A stretch of 64,000 bases of DNA from an uncultured Spirochaetaceae bacterium (GTDB lineage: Bacteria > Spirochaetota > Spirochaetia > Sphaerochaetales > Sphaerochaetaceae): the NCBI GenBank assembly GCA_944389975.1, contig CALXOH010000016.1:1-64000 (forward strand), read 5' to 3'. The translations under genes were made by a program, and so were the position numbers. Position 1 is the stretch's first letter; each line of letters begins with the position of its first letter. Of the stretch, positions 27,883 to 36,999 are shown piece after piece. The notes below the pieces were generated by a model. It worked only from the letters and a program-made list of their open reading frames with translations, did not search any database and had not been told where the DNA came from.

Positions 27883-28128
27883 CTATCTTATTGAAATTGA
27901 ATATGTGCTGTCTATTCCAGCTTTGAGCGTCTTGCTCTCCATGATTCTTTCCTCTTCCGCAAGGCGGAGGATGCTTTCCTTTTGGTTCTGACTTGCAATT
28001 TCCAAAGATCTGTTTACCCCGATCTGCCAAAGAGGCACCAGGGCGGCGAGGAACAAAAGCATTATGGATAGAACTACCAATGCCTTGTACTCGATTGAGA
28101 TGTTTCTCTTCTTTTCGCTTGTATTCAT
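27883..28128 (-). CDS. FtsL-like division protein
   Basis: An 81-residue bitopic protein: a short cytoplasmic N-terminus, one helix (ALVVLSIMLLFLAALVPLWQ) and a short heptad-like tail (LEIASQNQKESILRLAEEERI). The size, topology and place between rsmH and ftsW match FtsL, whose sequence is poorly conserved. It should help recruit and activate the septal synthase. Confidence 0.65.
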   Translation of the reverse strand: MNTSEKKRNISIEYKALVVLSIMLLFLAALVPLWQIGVNRSLEIASQNQKESILRLAEEERIMESKTLKAGIDSTYSISIR

Positions 28129-28141
28129 CTTTCTCTCCTAA

Positions 28142-29029
28142 TCACTTTATCTTTCGTGCGATCCTGAGTTTCGCACTTCTCGAGGGTGGGTTCTCATCCT
28201 CTTCCTCTTTTGAAGGGACTATCGGTTTCTTCGTAAGAATCTCTATGTCCCCCGCTTCGCTTGAACGTTCCTTCAGCGTCCATTTGGCAATCCTGTCTTC
28301 CAAGCTATGGAACGTTATAACTCCGAGCATCCCGCCCTTCTTCAATACCCTTACTGCATCAAGTAGAGCCGGCTTTATCCTGTCCAGTTCGCCGTTCACT
28401 GCAATTCTGAGCGCCTGGAACGTACGGGTTGCAGGGTTGATCCTGCCGTGCCTGTAGTTCTCCGGAACCGCATGGTAAACGATGTCCTCCAGCTCCTTGG
28501 CACTCTCGATCTCCTTCCCGCTTCTATAGGCGACGATCCTGTCCGCGATCCTCCTGGAGTACCGCTCCTCCCCGAAGTTGTAGAGAATCGAGGCCAAAGA
28601 CTCCTTGTCGTAGTTGTTCACTATGTAACGGGCATCGAATGAAGAAGTGGTGTCGAGCCTCATGTCGAGTGCTTCATCCTTCATGAATGAAAAACCCCTT
28701 CCGCTCTCCACGTAGTGGTATGTCGAGATTCCAAGGTCGAAAAGGACCAGGTCGGCACTCTCCCCTTCCCTCTTTTCCAAGTAATCGTCGAACCAGGTAT
28801 TTACCGGAGTGAACCGATCCTTGTATTTTTCAAGTCTTTTTATCGCCTTTTCCTGTATTCCACTGTCCCTATCCAGTCCTATGACAGATAGCTTCGGGTA
28901 CTTTTCCAAGAATAGCGATGTGTGTCCGCCTTCCCCCGTGGTTGCGTCGATCATCGTTCCATCCTCATTCGGAGGAACGAGATTTTCCAGCACCTCGCGG
29001 TACATGACCGGGTAGTGTACGATTTCCAT
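28142..29029 (-). CDS. rsmH: 16S rRNA (cytosine-1402-N4)-methyltransferase RsmH
   Basis: Methylates C1402 in the ribosomal decoding centre. HYPVMYREVLENL, DATTGEGGHTS (SAM-binding), FDLGIS, GRGFSF and ALRIAVNGEL are all RsmH landmarks; length is about 295 residues. The ATG at 29029 follows GGAGAGGTGAGG; an upstream GTG (29035) overlaps the mraZ stop. Confidence 0.95.
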   Translation of the reverse strand: MEIVHYPVMYREVLENLVPPNEDGTMIDATTGEGGHTSLFLEKYPKLSVIGLDRDSGIQEKAIKRLEKYKDRFTPVNTWFDDYLEKREGESADLVLFDLGISTYHYVESGRGFSFMKDEALDMRLDTTSSFDARYIVNNYDKESLASILYNFGEERYSRRIADRIVAYRSGKEIESAKELEDIVYHAVPENYRHGRINPATRTFQALRIAVNGELDRIKPALLDAVRVLKKGGMLGVITFHSLEDRIAKWTLKERSSEAGDIEILTKKPIVPSKEEEDENPPSRSAKLRIARKIK

Positions 29030-29031
29030 CC

Positions 29032-29490
29032 TCACCTCTCCATTAACCTTGATGCAAGATCAGAGAGGCTTTCCTTCTCCTCTTCCCTTTCCATCATCTC
29101 GTCATAAAGGGAAGCGTTCCATACCTCTATTGCGTTCCCTACCCCTACTATCTTTATCTGGGTTTTGTTCCCAAGCTCATATCTCTCCCTCATCCTGGGC
29201 GGTATGTTGATCCTTCCGGCACTGTCCAGATCCAGCTCGATCGCCGGGGATATCAAGCGCCTTACAAGGTTGCGTTTTCCTTCGCTGAACATCGCGTCAT
29301 CGGAGGAAAACACAGCTTGAGAAAACCGATCTTCGAAGTATGCGGGAGTCATCATCATGATGTGGTTCTCATCAAATCCCGGGAGGACGTAAAGGCTTTT
29401 GGAGTCTATTGCCTGACGCATTCGAGACGGAAGGATAAACCTTCCCTTGTCATCTACTGTTGAATCATATACGCCAGTCAAAAGCTTCAT
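29032..29490 (-). CDS. mraZ: transcriptional regulator MraZ
   Basis: First gene of the division cluster and in other bacteria its own repressor. The product of about 152 residues has two SpoVT/AbrB-like repeats, GVYDSTVDDKGRFILPSRMR and ELDLDSAGRINIPPRMRERY, each with the DxxGR signature. The start is set at MKLLTG (29490) by comparison with the family; a longer frame to 29520 exists. Direct and inverted TGGGAA motifs lie just upstream. Confidence 0.94.
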   Translation of the reverse strand: MKLLTGVYDSTVDDKGRFILPSRMRQAIDSKSLYVLPGFDENHIMMMTPAYFEDRFSQAVFSSDDAMFSEGKRNLVRRLISPAIELDLDSAGRINIPPRMRERYELGNKTQIKIVGVGNAIEVWNASLYDEMMEREEEKESLSDLASRLMER

Positions 29491-29503
29491 AACACACCAT
29501 TTT

Positions 29504-29553
29504 ATGGGAATTCCCACCACTTCATTACACTTAGACTATACTAAATGGGAATT
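29504..29553 (-). promoter_or_regulatory. candidate MraZ operator and promoter of the division cluster
   Basis: ATGGGAATT occurs at 29504-29512 and again at 29545-29553; the first copy forms the palindrome TGGGAATTCCCA (29505-29516). A TATAGT on the minus strand lies between them. In E. coli MraZ binds repeated TGGG motifs upstream of its own gene, so these are plausible sites. Confidence 0.45.
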
Positions 29554-29662
29554 AAGAGCAAGAAAAATAAAATATTCTTTTCCGTTTTTTCAAAAGAAGG
29601 CTATAAAATAGAGACTCTTAACCAAAGGTTTTGCTTTTGATATCCTTTCCACGGAGGGCGTC

Positions 29663-30655
29663 ATGTCGGACAAATACTATGATTCCTGGGGAAACGAATA
29701 CGTAAAGGTAGCCTCTGGCGGCGGACTGGTGGGATTGTTGTTCTTCATTGCCATTGTCTGGGCAGTAGTAAAATATGTTTCGTCCATATCGGAGGTGATT
29801 GCAACCGCGATTCTTGCCGTCGCAGCGATCGGGTCGTTGGTATTGTCCATCATCTGCATCGTCAGGCACCTTCGAGTATATGGCTATTTTTCTTCCGCAT
29901 TCATCATATTCCTGGTGTGCCTTCTTATTCAGATTTTCGAGTGGGATGGTTTTGGAAATGCATTGTTGATATGTTTCATTTCCCTGTTCGCATTTGCAAC
30001 TGCAAATGGAATGAAAAAGGCGATGATCGCTTGTTTTGTTCTTTGGCTTTTATGCGGATTCGGATCGGATACGATGGAGAACGTCAACATCACATCAAGG
30101 ATTCTCCAAGTGATGATTCCCGTTTACATGCTTCATCTGATCATGAATGAGAAAGGCAGGAAGCTCATTCCATTTCTTTTCGTAGTCTCTCTTCTTCTTT
30201 TTTCATATCCATACATTGCATCTCAAATCCTTTACGGCAAGAACATGTTCAGCCTTCCTGAAATCCTTTACGATCAACCGGCACTCTTTGCAATACTTCT
30301 TTTCATCTTCGGATATCTATTGAAACGCCCCGCCCTGGCTTTGTATCCGATACTTGTGTTGGTACTTTTGAGTGCACTATTGGAGATATTGCTCTCAGCC
30401 CGCATGATAACAAGCGGATACGGTTCGATCTTTCTTCCGTGCTTTTCCGACATATTCACGCTTTTGGGAGCAATTCCGCTTCAATTCATCCAAGATACTC
30501 TTTCTTCCTTGGTCGACTCCCAGCTTATCTATATAAGGGAGGGAAAGTACTTACTTCAATCTGATTTCTCGCTTGAGTTCTTCATCTTTGTCCTTGCATC
30601 CAGAGGTACTTACATCCGATACAGGAATAATCCGAAATACTTTTACGTCGAATGA
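29663..30655 (+). CDS. polytopic membrane protein, function unknown
   Basis: 330 residues with roughly nine hydrophobic helices separated by short loops. The N-terminus is MSDKYYDSWGNEYVKVASGG and the C-terminus is cytoplasmic-looking (YIRYRNNPKYFYVE). I recognise no transporter or enzyme motif. A good GGAGG lies before the ATG. It is monocistronic and divergent from mraZ. Its AT-rich coding sequence differs from the division genes and hints at accessory status. Confidence 0.7.
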   Translation: MSDKYYDSWGNEYVKVASGGGLVGLLFFIAIVWAVVKYVSSISEVIATAILAVAAIGSLVLSIICIVRHLRVYGYFSSAFIIFLVCLLIQIFEWDGFGNALLICFISLFAFATANGMKKAMIACFVLWLLCGFGSDTMENVNITSRILQVMIPVYMLHLIMNEKGRKLIPFLFVVSLLLFSYPYIASQILYGKNMFSLPEILYDQPALFAILLFIFGYLLKRPALALYPILVLVLLSALLEILLSARMITSGYGSIFLPCFSDIFTLLGAIPLQFIQDTLSSLVDSQLIYIREGKYLLQSDFSLEFFIFVLASRGTYIRYRNNPKYFYVE

Positions 30656-30698
30656 ATTTTCCGCATTCCACAATGTGTTTTTGATCGCAACATGAAAT

Positions 30699-30722
30699 GA
30701 AAAAAGGGCGGATGATCCGCCC
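30699..30722 (-). terminator. intrinsic terminator of the GH57 branching-enzyme gene
   Basis: Minus strand: GGGCGGA/TCCGCCC stem (30722-30716, 30712-30706) with a 3-base loop followed by TTTTTTCATTTC, just past the GH57 stop codon. Confidence 0.85.
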
Positions 30723-30727
30723 ATGCT

Positions 30728-32314
30728 TCACTTCATCGGATTGAAGATGTTGTAATCGATATCAGGGAATATCGCATTTCTCCGTTCAGCTTTTATAAGC
30801 CATTCGGTGTTGACCGTATTCTTGCACATCGCTGAATAAACTACGTTGAACGATCCCAGATGATTTCTAAGTCGCTTCTCAGCGTATGTGACGCTCGTTT
30901 GATCGTGCATGATGTACGGCCAGTCCGAACTCATCGCCAGGAGAACTTCCCTCGATGCCTGGTTTAAAAACCTTCCCTTCAGCGATCCCTGGCTCGGGAA
31001 GCGCTGGGTAAGCTCCTCCATCCTCTCTATCGCCTGATGGATGTGCCTGTAGATCCAGATGTTCTTGTCATCAAGCCAAACGTCGGAGTATCCGCCTTGT
31101 CCCCAAGAGGAGTCGTTGATGTACAAGCTCTCAGTTCCGATCCTGCCGTCGTTGAGGTTCCCCGAAGGGGTCGTAAGCCTGATCGATGGCTCGAGTGACG
31201 AGCGGATCAAAAAGAGGCGCAGGAATTCAATTCCTTCATACCAGCGATGTCCGAAGAGCTCTTGGTCGAAGCAAAGGTTGAATACCGGGTTGTCGACGTC
31301 AAGCCCCGAGATCATCAGGCCGGCACGCTTTATGTGATAGATGAAGTTGTCTACGTGAAGGGAGACTTTCTTCATCGCCTTCTCGACTTCGTATTCCTTC
31401 TTGTCGTTCTCTTTTCCAGTTATCGCGAAGTACTTGAACCCTGTGAACACCCTCACCTCGGGTTCGTGTATGTACTTTCTTATGTAGTTCATCGGGAGGT
31501 CGTATCCGATATCCCTGTAGAACTCCCTGTAGTCCCCGTCGCATGGATAACCCGAGCGGTCCGACCAGACGAGGCTCGTGATGTTCCAGTCGCGCGGAAA
31601 CGCGACAAGTCCGCTTGGAAGCTTTACCGGACGGTATCCTCCGTACTTGCTCTTCTCCCTTGCAGATACCACTGAGTGGCTTGCTATCTGGCACCATTTG
31701 ATCCCGTAGGATGAAAGGACGCTGTCGAGTCCCGGATAATATCCGCACTCGGGTAGCCAGAATCCATCGGGCTTGTAGCCGAAGATCTTCTCAAACGTCT
31801 CTATGCCTACGATCACTTGCGATCTGATGGCTGTCGGAAATTCCCTGTACAGGGGAAGGTATGCGTGGGTTGCTGCAGTCGTGAATAGTTCAAGATGCCC
31901 TTCTTTCCTGAGCTTCTTGACCACATCGATTATGCTCTCCCCGTTCTCTTCGAAATACTTCAGGTTCTCCCTGAGGTCCTTGAGGTATTTCTGGGCAAGG
32001 GCCCGGGTAGTCCTTCCCTGGAGCCTTCTGACTTCGTTCTCTCCGAGTTCGATGTGGAGGTCCATGTAGTTTATGAACCTCTTTTTCAGCATATCGTCTT
32101 CAAGCATCGTGAGAAGCGTCGGGGAGAAACAAATCGAGAGTTTATATCTGACGTTCTCCTTTGAAAGCTTTTCAAGCATCCTCAACAAAGGGATGTAGGA
32201 TTCATTGAGGCTTTCAAAGAACCAGTCCTCTTCCAGGAATCTTGGATACTCGAGATGCCTTACGTAGGGAAGGTGTGCATGTAGAATAAGATTAATGTTG
32301 TTCACGCTTTCCAT
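30728..32314 (-). CDS. GH57 1,4-alpha-glucan branching enzyme (DUF1957 type)
   Basis: A 528-residue glycoside hydrolase 57 protein, most like the prokaryotic glycogen-branching enzymes. The first motif LILHAHLPYVRH, the nucleophile motif DGFWLPECGYYP (Glu near 189) and the acid motif FDQELFGHRWYEG (Asp near 350) are all intact. It should create alpha-1,6 branches in glycogen-like polymer in the cytoplasm. It overlaps the DUF4912 gene by 13 bp. Confidence 0.88.
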   Translation of the reverse strand: MESVNNINLILHAHLPYVRHLEYPRFLEEDWFFESLNESYIPLLRMLEKLSKENVRYKLSICFSPTLLTMLEDDMLKKRFINYMDLHIELGENEVRRLQGRTTRALAQKYLKDLRENLKYFEENGESIIDVVKKLRKEGHLELFTTAATHAYLPLYREFPTAIRSQVIVGIETFEKIFGYKPDGFWLPECGYYPGLDSVLSSYGIKWCQIASHSVVSAREKSKYGGYRPVKLPSGLVAFPRDWNITSLVWSDRSGYPCDGDYREFYRDIGYDLPMNYIRKYIHEPEVRVFTGFKYFAITGKENDKKEYEVEKAMKKVSLHVDNFIYHIKRAGLMISGLDVDNPVFNLCFDQELFGHRWYEGIEFLRLFLIRSSLEPSIRLTTPSGNLNDGRIGTESLYINDSSWGQGGYSDVWLDDKNIWIYRHIHQAIERMEELTQRFPSQGSLKGRFLNQASREVLLAMSSDWPYIMHDQTSVTYAEKRLRNHLGSFNVVYSAMCKNTVNTEWLIKAERRNAIFPDIDYNIFNPMK

Positions 32315-33015
32315 CTTTCCGTCACTCCCTTCTCATACACTGAAAGTATCTCGTCAATAAGCGGCGTCTCCTCAACTTCCCCGTCCTTGTTCGCTATCTG
32401 CGACAGGTAGATCTTGAAGAGGTTGTCGTTCTTGTAAATCTCTTCGGGATTGTCGAGGTAATACGAATCGATCAGGTTAAGCGTGGAAGAGTGCGCAAGT
32501 TCAAGGCTTTTTCCATCCTGCTCCGTAGTCAGAGAGACGGTGCACGTTCCCTTTTTCGAACTTAGTGAAACGTTCCATTCCGTATCTTCTATTGAAATGG
32601 GGATCGAAAAAACACTCTTCTCGTCGTTGTTCTCGATTCTGATCGTCAGGAAAAGCCCGCACCCGCTCTCTTCGAGCTTTTTGCGGTCGCTCTTGCTTAT
32701 CGCCCAGTACGCATAAGCCCAGTAAGGGTTCTTGTACAACAGATGTATCTCCGTATTCGGATAGCTCTCGGGAAGATCTACGACCCCCGGCAGTTTTTGA
32801 ATATCTTTGTCTATTTCCCTGTAGTCGGTAAGGCCGTATAGAAAGCGCCTGTTTACAGACGAATCCCTCGCCTGTTCCTCGTCTTCCTCGAAGTATTCAC
32901 GTAGAGCGGCAACAAGTCCATCCCTGTCCAATGCATCGAAGCCAACAACGCCTTCCTCTTCGGCAATATTCCTTAGTTCTTGAGTGGATAGAGAATCAAC
33001 TTTAACCAATATCAT
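32302..33015 (-). CDS. DUF4912 domain protein
   Basis: 237 residues, soluble. An N-terminal SAP/Rho-N-like helix pair (LSTQELRNIAEEEGVVGFDALDRDGLVAAL) precedes a DUF4912 domain recognised by LPESYPNTEIHLLYKNPYWAYAYW. The biochemical function is unknown. The family often neighbours GH57 enzymes, as here where it is cotranscribed with the branching enzyme, which suggests a carbohydrate-related role such as substrate binding. Confidence 0.8.
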   Translation of the reverse strand: MILVKVDSLSTQELRNIAEEEGVVGFDALDRDGLVAALREYFEEDEEQARDSSVNRRFLYGLTDYREIDKDIQKLPGVVDLPESYPNTEIHLLYKNPYWAYAYWAISKSDRKKLEESGCGLFLTIRIENNDEKSVFSIPISIEDTEWNVSLSSKKGTCTVSLTTEQDGKSLELAHSSTLNLIDSYYLDNPEEIYKNDNLFKIYLSQIANKDGEVEETPLIDEILSVYEKGVTERWKA

Positions 33016-33093
33016 CTAATAACGCCCTTTGCTTATTTGAAAGTACTAAATTTATCTTATTTTAGTCAAGGTTTGTTCATTCTTCGTGCTAAT

Positions 33094-35388
33094 ATGATTG
33101 CTATGGACAATAACAATCGAAGTACTTCACGCTTGGTGGTGCACGGGCATTTTCATCAGCCCCCCAGGGAAAACCCATCCACAGGCGTCGTTTCCAAGGA
33201 CAACTCTGTCTCACCTTTTTCCAACTGGAATGAGAAGATATACCAAAGCTGTTACAAATCAAATGCGTTCTCACGCTACCTATCCCCGTCAGGGCGGATA
33301 GTGTCGATCAGCAACAATTACAAATACATTTCATTCAACTTCTCCCCCACCCTCCTTTTCTGGCTGAAGAAGAATCACCCTGAATTCATGGAATACCTGA
33401 AGGAGGGGGATGAATTTTCCAAAAAGAACCTCGGACATGGGAATGCGATCGCAGAGAGCTTGAGCCACACGATACTTCCCTTGGACAAGCTGGATGATGC
33501 CAAGTGCGATATCGAATGGGGAATGGAGTACTTCCACTCGGTATTCGGCAGGGACAGCGAAGGGTTCTGGCTTCCCGACACGGCGATCAACAGGCCTTTG
33601 ATAGACTATCTGGCATCCATGGGAATAAAGTACGTGATCCTCTCGCCAAGGCAGGTTGAGAAGATCGTGGATGAAGATGGCAAACTCGTTCCCGATATCC
33701 GCACGAGCGAAGTGTATTACGTGGAAGGAGAGAAAGAGAGGCTTGCCGCATTCTTCTACAACGACAAACTCTCGGAGGACGTGGGTTACCACGGACTACT
33801 GAAAAGTGCCGATGCGCTTTATGAAAGGATAGCAAAGGAAGCTGAGAGCGAAACTCTGGTGCAGATATGCACCGACGGGGAGGCGTTCGGGCACCTCGAA
33901 CCGTACGCCGACATGGCGCTTTCAGCCCTCATACGGAAAGTAAACTCCTCGGGAACGGTCTCTTTCACCAACTACTCATCGTACCTGGATAACTTCAAGA
34001 TCACGAAAAGGGCGATCCTTTCGTACAAGGAAGGGGGGAAGAGCAATCCGTACTCATCGTTCCACATAGTGAAGAAGGACGAAGAAAAATCCCGTTTTCC
34101 TTGGAAAGAGAACTACAGAAGCGCCCTGAACAACCTCAGCAAAGGTGTTGATGAGATATTTGACGACGAGGTGAAGAGGATCTTCGACTCGAAACTTTCG
34201 AAGGGAGAACTGCTTTCCCTCTCTTCTTCGCTCATCACGGGGAAGATGAACGCAGAGGAGTTCCTGGATCACCTGCACTTCCTATATCAATTCCCGAAAG
34301 ATGACGATACGGAAATTCTCCGCCTGATCGAAGCGAAGGTGAACATGCACCACGCATTCACTTCCGCTTCTTTCTCAAGCGTGGTTCTGGACAGCCTGGA
34401 GACAAGGCTTTCCTTGAAATCTGCAACTTACGTAATCTCATCTCTTTCAAGGTACCAGAAGAGGGATCTGCTCCTGCCGTTCTTCGAGGATCTGAGAAAG
34501 GCGAAAAGCGAACGGACTGACGGGATGCAGATAGCTGAGAGCGAAATGCGATCGCTCTCGGGTGAAGTCGAAGCCGTGATATTCTTCTACTTCAACAAGT
34601 TGTTTGCAACCGCCGCGGAGGGCGAGACGAGGTATGGAAGGTATGTAAAAATCGGAGAAGACTTTACAAAGAACAAGAATTCGATTCTGGTTCTCAAGGA
34701 TCTTCTGACCTTGGAAGTCTTCACATTCAGAATACTCTCCTCATCAGGTTTCCAGATCGGAATGAGCTTGTACCTTACAGAGGAGTCGTCATTCAGCCAG
34801 ATTGAAAGGCACAAGAGGGTAACATACGACGACGTGCCCCCGCTCATCCTCGACTATGCCGCAAAGTGGATAGACAACACGATGAACCAAGTGACATACA
34901 ACGAACTCAGTTCGATGAGTAGGTCGCTGATGCACTACTCCCTCATCGTCCGTAACAGCCACTACATGCCGATGGAGACGGAGTTGTTGGAAAACCTGGG
35001 AATTGCGATAAAGATCGTCAAGTCGTTTTTGGTCATGTCCCGGATGAGTTTGAAAGAGGATGACGAGATGATCAAGATCGGCGTGATCCTGGACTTCATA
35101 AACAAGAACGGAAGGAAATCCGAGCGTGGAATGATCGAGCACGTGCTATCCGACAAGACGAGGATGATCGCAAGGGAGATCGCACAAACTGGATTGGATG
35201 ACACAAGGGCGAAGATCGTTCTATCGATACTCGACCTGGCACGAAAGCATGGCTTTGAGCCCGAGACGACCGAGCTTCAGGACATTGCATACCACTACAT
35301 GACTGGAAAGAAGAAAGGATTAAGCGACAAAAAGCTTGAGGAGAAGCTATACGCCGAGCTGAACTTCGAGAAGCGACTTGGCATGTGA
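33094..35388 (+). CDS. GH57 family protein with DUF3536, substituted nucleophile
   Basis: About 764 residues: an N-terminal GH57 barrel with LVVHGHFHQPPREN (motif 1) and CTDGEAFGHLEPYAD (acid region, Asp near 261), followed by a long helical DUF3536 region. At the nucleophile motif the protein reads GFWLPDTAINRP, with Asp (near 162) where the family has Glu. It probably acts on alpha-glucans with the divergent branching enzyme, but the Asp may weaken or abolish activity. The start is uncertain: ATG 33094 or 33103, or TTG 33037; none has a good ribosome-binding site. Its end overlaps recN by 42 bp. Confidence 0.82.
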   Translation: MIAMDNNNRSTSRLVVHGHFHQPPRENPSTGVVSKDNSVSPFSNWNEKIYQSCYKSNAFSRYLSPSGRIVSISNNYKYISFNFSPTLLFWLKKNHPEFMEYLKEGDEFSKKNLGHGNAIAESLSHTILPLDKLDDAKCDIEWGMEYFHSVFGRDSEGFWLPDTAINRPLIDYLASMGIKYVILSPRQVEKIVDEDGKLVPDIRTSEVYYVEGEKERLAAFFYNDKLSEDVGYHGLLKSADALYERIAKEAESETLVQICTDGEAFGHLEPYADMALSALIRKVNSSGTVSFTNYSSYLDNFKITKRAILSYKEGGKSNPYSSFHIVKKDEEKSRFPWKENYRSALNNLSKGVDEIFDDEVKRIFDSKLSKGELLSLSSSLITGKMNAEEFLDHLHFLYQFPKDDDTEILRLIEAKVNMHHAFTSASFSSVVLDSLETRLSLKSATYVISSLSRYQKRDLLLPFFEDLRKAKSERTDGMQIAESEMRSLSGEVEAVIFFYFNKLFATAAEGETRYGRYVKIGEDFTKNKNSILVLKDLLTLEVFTFRILSSSGFQIGMSLYLTEESSFSQIERHKRVTYDDVPPLILDYAAKWIDNTMNQVTYNELSSMSRSLMHYSLIVRNSHYMPMETELLENLGIAIKIVKSFLVMSRMSLKEDDEMIKIGVILDFINKNGRKSERGMIEHVLSDKTRMIAREIAQTGLDDTRAKIVLSILDLARKHGFEPETTELQDIAYHYMTGKKKGLSDKKLEEKLYAELNFEKRLGM

Positions 35389-36999
35389 AAGTGCCAGTTC
35401 GCTCTTCTCGCCGCTTAACAGGCGCGCAATCTCTTCAACCCTTTCCTCCCCTTTTATCTTTCTTATCCGGGTGACCGTCCTCTCCTTCTCCTTTTTCTTT
35501 TCAACGAGGAAGTGGGAAGTTCCGCGCGATGCGATCTGCGCCAGGTGCGTGATCGCAAAAACCTGCCTTTTCCCCGCTATCTCGGACAAGAGCGAACCGA
35601 CGTCGCTGGCTGTCTTTCCGCCCACTCCCGAGTCGACTTCGTCGAATATCATCGTATCGACATCCTCCGAGTCGATGAATGACGCTTTGATGCTGAGCAT
35701 TATCCTCGATAGCTCTCCCCCTGACGCTGCCTTCGACAAGGGAAGCATTTTTTCTCCGTGGTTTGCCTTCAAAAGAAACGAGATCTTGTCTTTCCCGTCC
35801 GGGGAGAATTCCTTCTCCTCTATTTCGACTTTGAACTCCGCGTCAGCCATTCCAAGCCGCTTCAGGTACCCTGTTGTCTTTTTTGAAAGGACTTTCGCTC
35901 TCTCCACTCTCTTCTTCGTCAGCTCCTCGGATACCTTTGATAGTTTTTCCCTTGCTTTCGAAACTTCCCTTTCAAGCTCTCCGACTTTTTCCTCGAAAGA
36001 CTCCTCCTCCCCGAGTATGAGCTTCAACTCATCCCTTTTTCCCATCGCTTTTTCAATCGAGCCGCCGTATTTCTTCCTGATTCGCTGAAGCTGGGATAAG
36101 CGTTCGTTCATCTCCTCAACTTCCCTTTCGTCGAACTCGAATTCCCCCAGCCTTTCCTTTATCGACTCGTTCACATCCTCCAGATCGATCGATATCGATT
36201 CGATCCGCGATATGAATTCCGATGCGTCCGGGTATTTCCTTTCAGCTTTCTTGAGGTATCCCGATGCGCTTTCGATGTAGCCCGATGCCCCGGAGATCGC
36301 CTCTTTCGCTCCGCTGAGGTTTTCCACTATGTATTCGGATGAGGAGATCACTTTGAGTTTTTCCTCCAACTCTTCATCCTCGCCCTCCCTGAGGTTCGCC
36401 CTCTCTAGTTCGGAAAGCAGGTATTCGTTGTAATCCCTTTCCTCCCTTCCCTTCTCGCGTTTTTCAATCAGATCCTCAAGTTCGCTCTTTTTCCCCTTGT
36501 ACGTATGATAGCATTCGAAAACCTCATCCCTGAGTTCCTTGCACTTTCCTGTCGAGTCGAGCATCATCAGCTCATTCTTCTCGTCCAACAATTTCTGATA
36601 AGAGTGCTGGCTGGATATGTCGATCAAAAGTGATCCGATCTCTTCAAGCTCCTTCAAGCTTGCGACGCTTCCGTTTATGTATCCGCTTCCCCTGCCGTTT
36701 TCCTTTATCTTCCGCCTTATTACAAGGCTGTCGTCGCCGGATGTTGAAAACCCATGCTCGTCAAGGTATTTCAGAACGCGCTTCGGCAAAGAGGAAAACA
36801 ACAGCGTTACAGTGCTTTCATCCTTACCTTCCCTTATTGCGCTTTTATCCCCCTTCTTCCCGAGCGCAAGTTCCAAAGCACCGAGGAGGATCGACTTTCC
36901 ACTTCCCGTTTCGCCCGTGATGACTGAAAAATTCCCATCGAACTCCAGATCCAGCGAGTCGATGAGCGCGTAGTTCTCGACAGTGATTTTTTCAAGCAT
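35347..36999 (-). CDS. recN: DNA repair protein RecN
   Basis: An SMC-like ATPase for double-strand-break repair, 550 residues. Walker A GETGSGKS near residue 30, long central coiled coil (about 150-360), the signature KAASGGELSRIMLSIK and Walker B TMIFDEVDSGVGGKTA. It overlaps the nadK stop by 8 bp and is the last gene of a DegT-like, nadK, recN operon; nadK-recN adjacency is common. Confidence 0.96.
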   Translation of the reverse strand: MLEKITVENYALIDSLDLEFDGNFSVITGETGSGKSILLGALELALGKKGDKSAIREGKDESTVTLLFSSLPKRVLKYLDEHGFSTSGDDSLVIRRKIKENGRGSGYINGSVASLKELEEIGSLLIDISSQHSYQKLLDEKNELMMLDSTGKCKELRDEVFECYHTYKGKKSELEDLIEKREKGREERDYNEYLLSELERANLREGEDEELEEKLKVISSSEYIVENLSGAKEAISGASGYIESASGYLKKAERKYPDASEFISRIESISIDLEDVNESIKERLGEFEFDEREVEEMNERLSQLQRIRKKYGGSIEKAMGKRDELKLILGEEESFEEKVGELEREVSKAREKLSKVSEELTKKRVERAKVLSKKTTGYLKRLGMADAEFKVEIEEKEFSPDGKDKISFLLKANHGEKMLPLSKAASGGELSRIMLSIKASFIDSEDVDTMIFDEVDSGVGGKTASDVGSLLSEIAGKRQVFAITHLAQIASRGTSHFLVEKKKEKERTVTRIRKIKGEERVEEIARLLSGEKSELALSHAKSLLEVQLGV

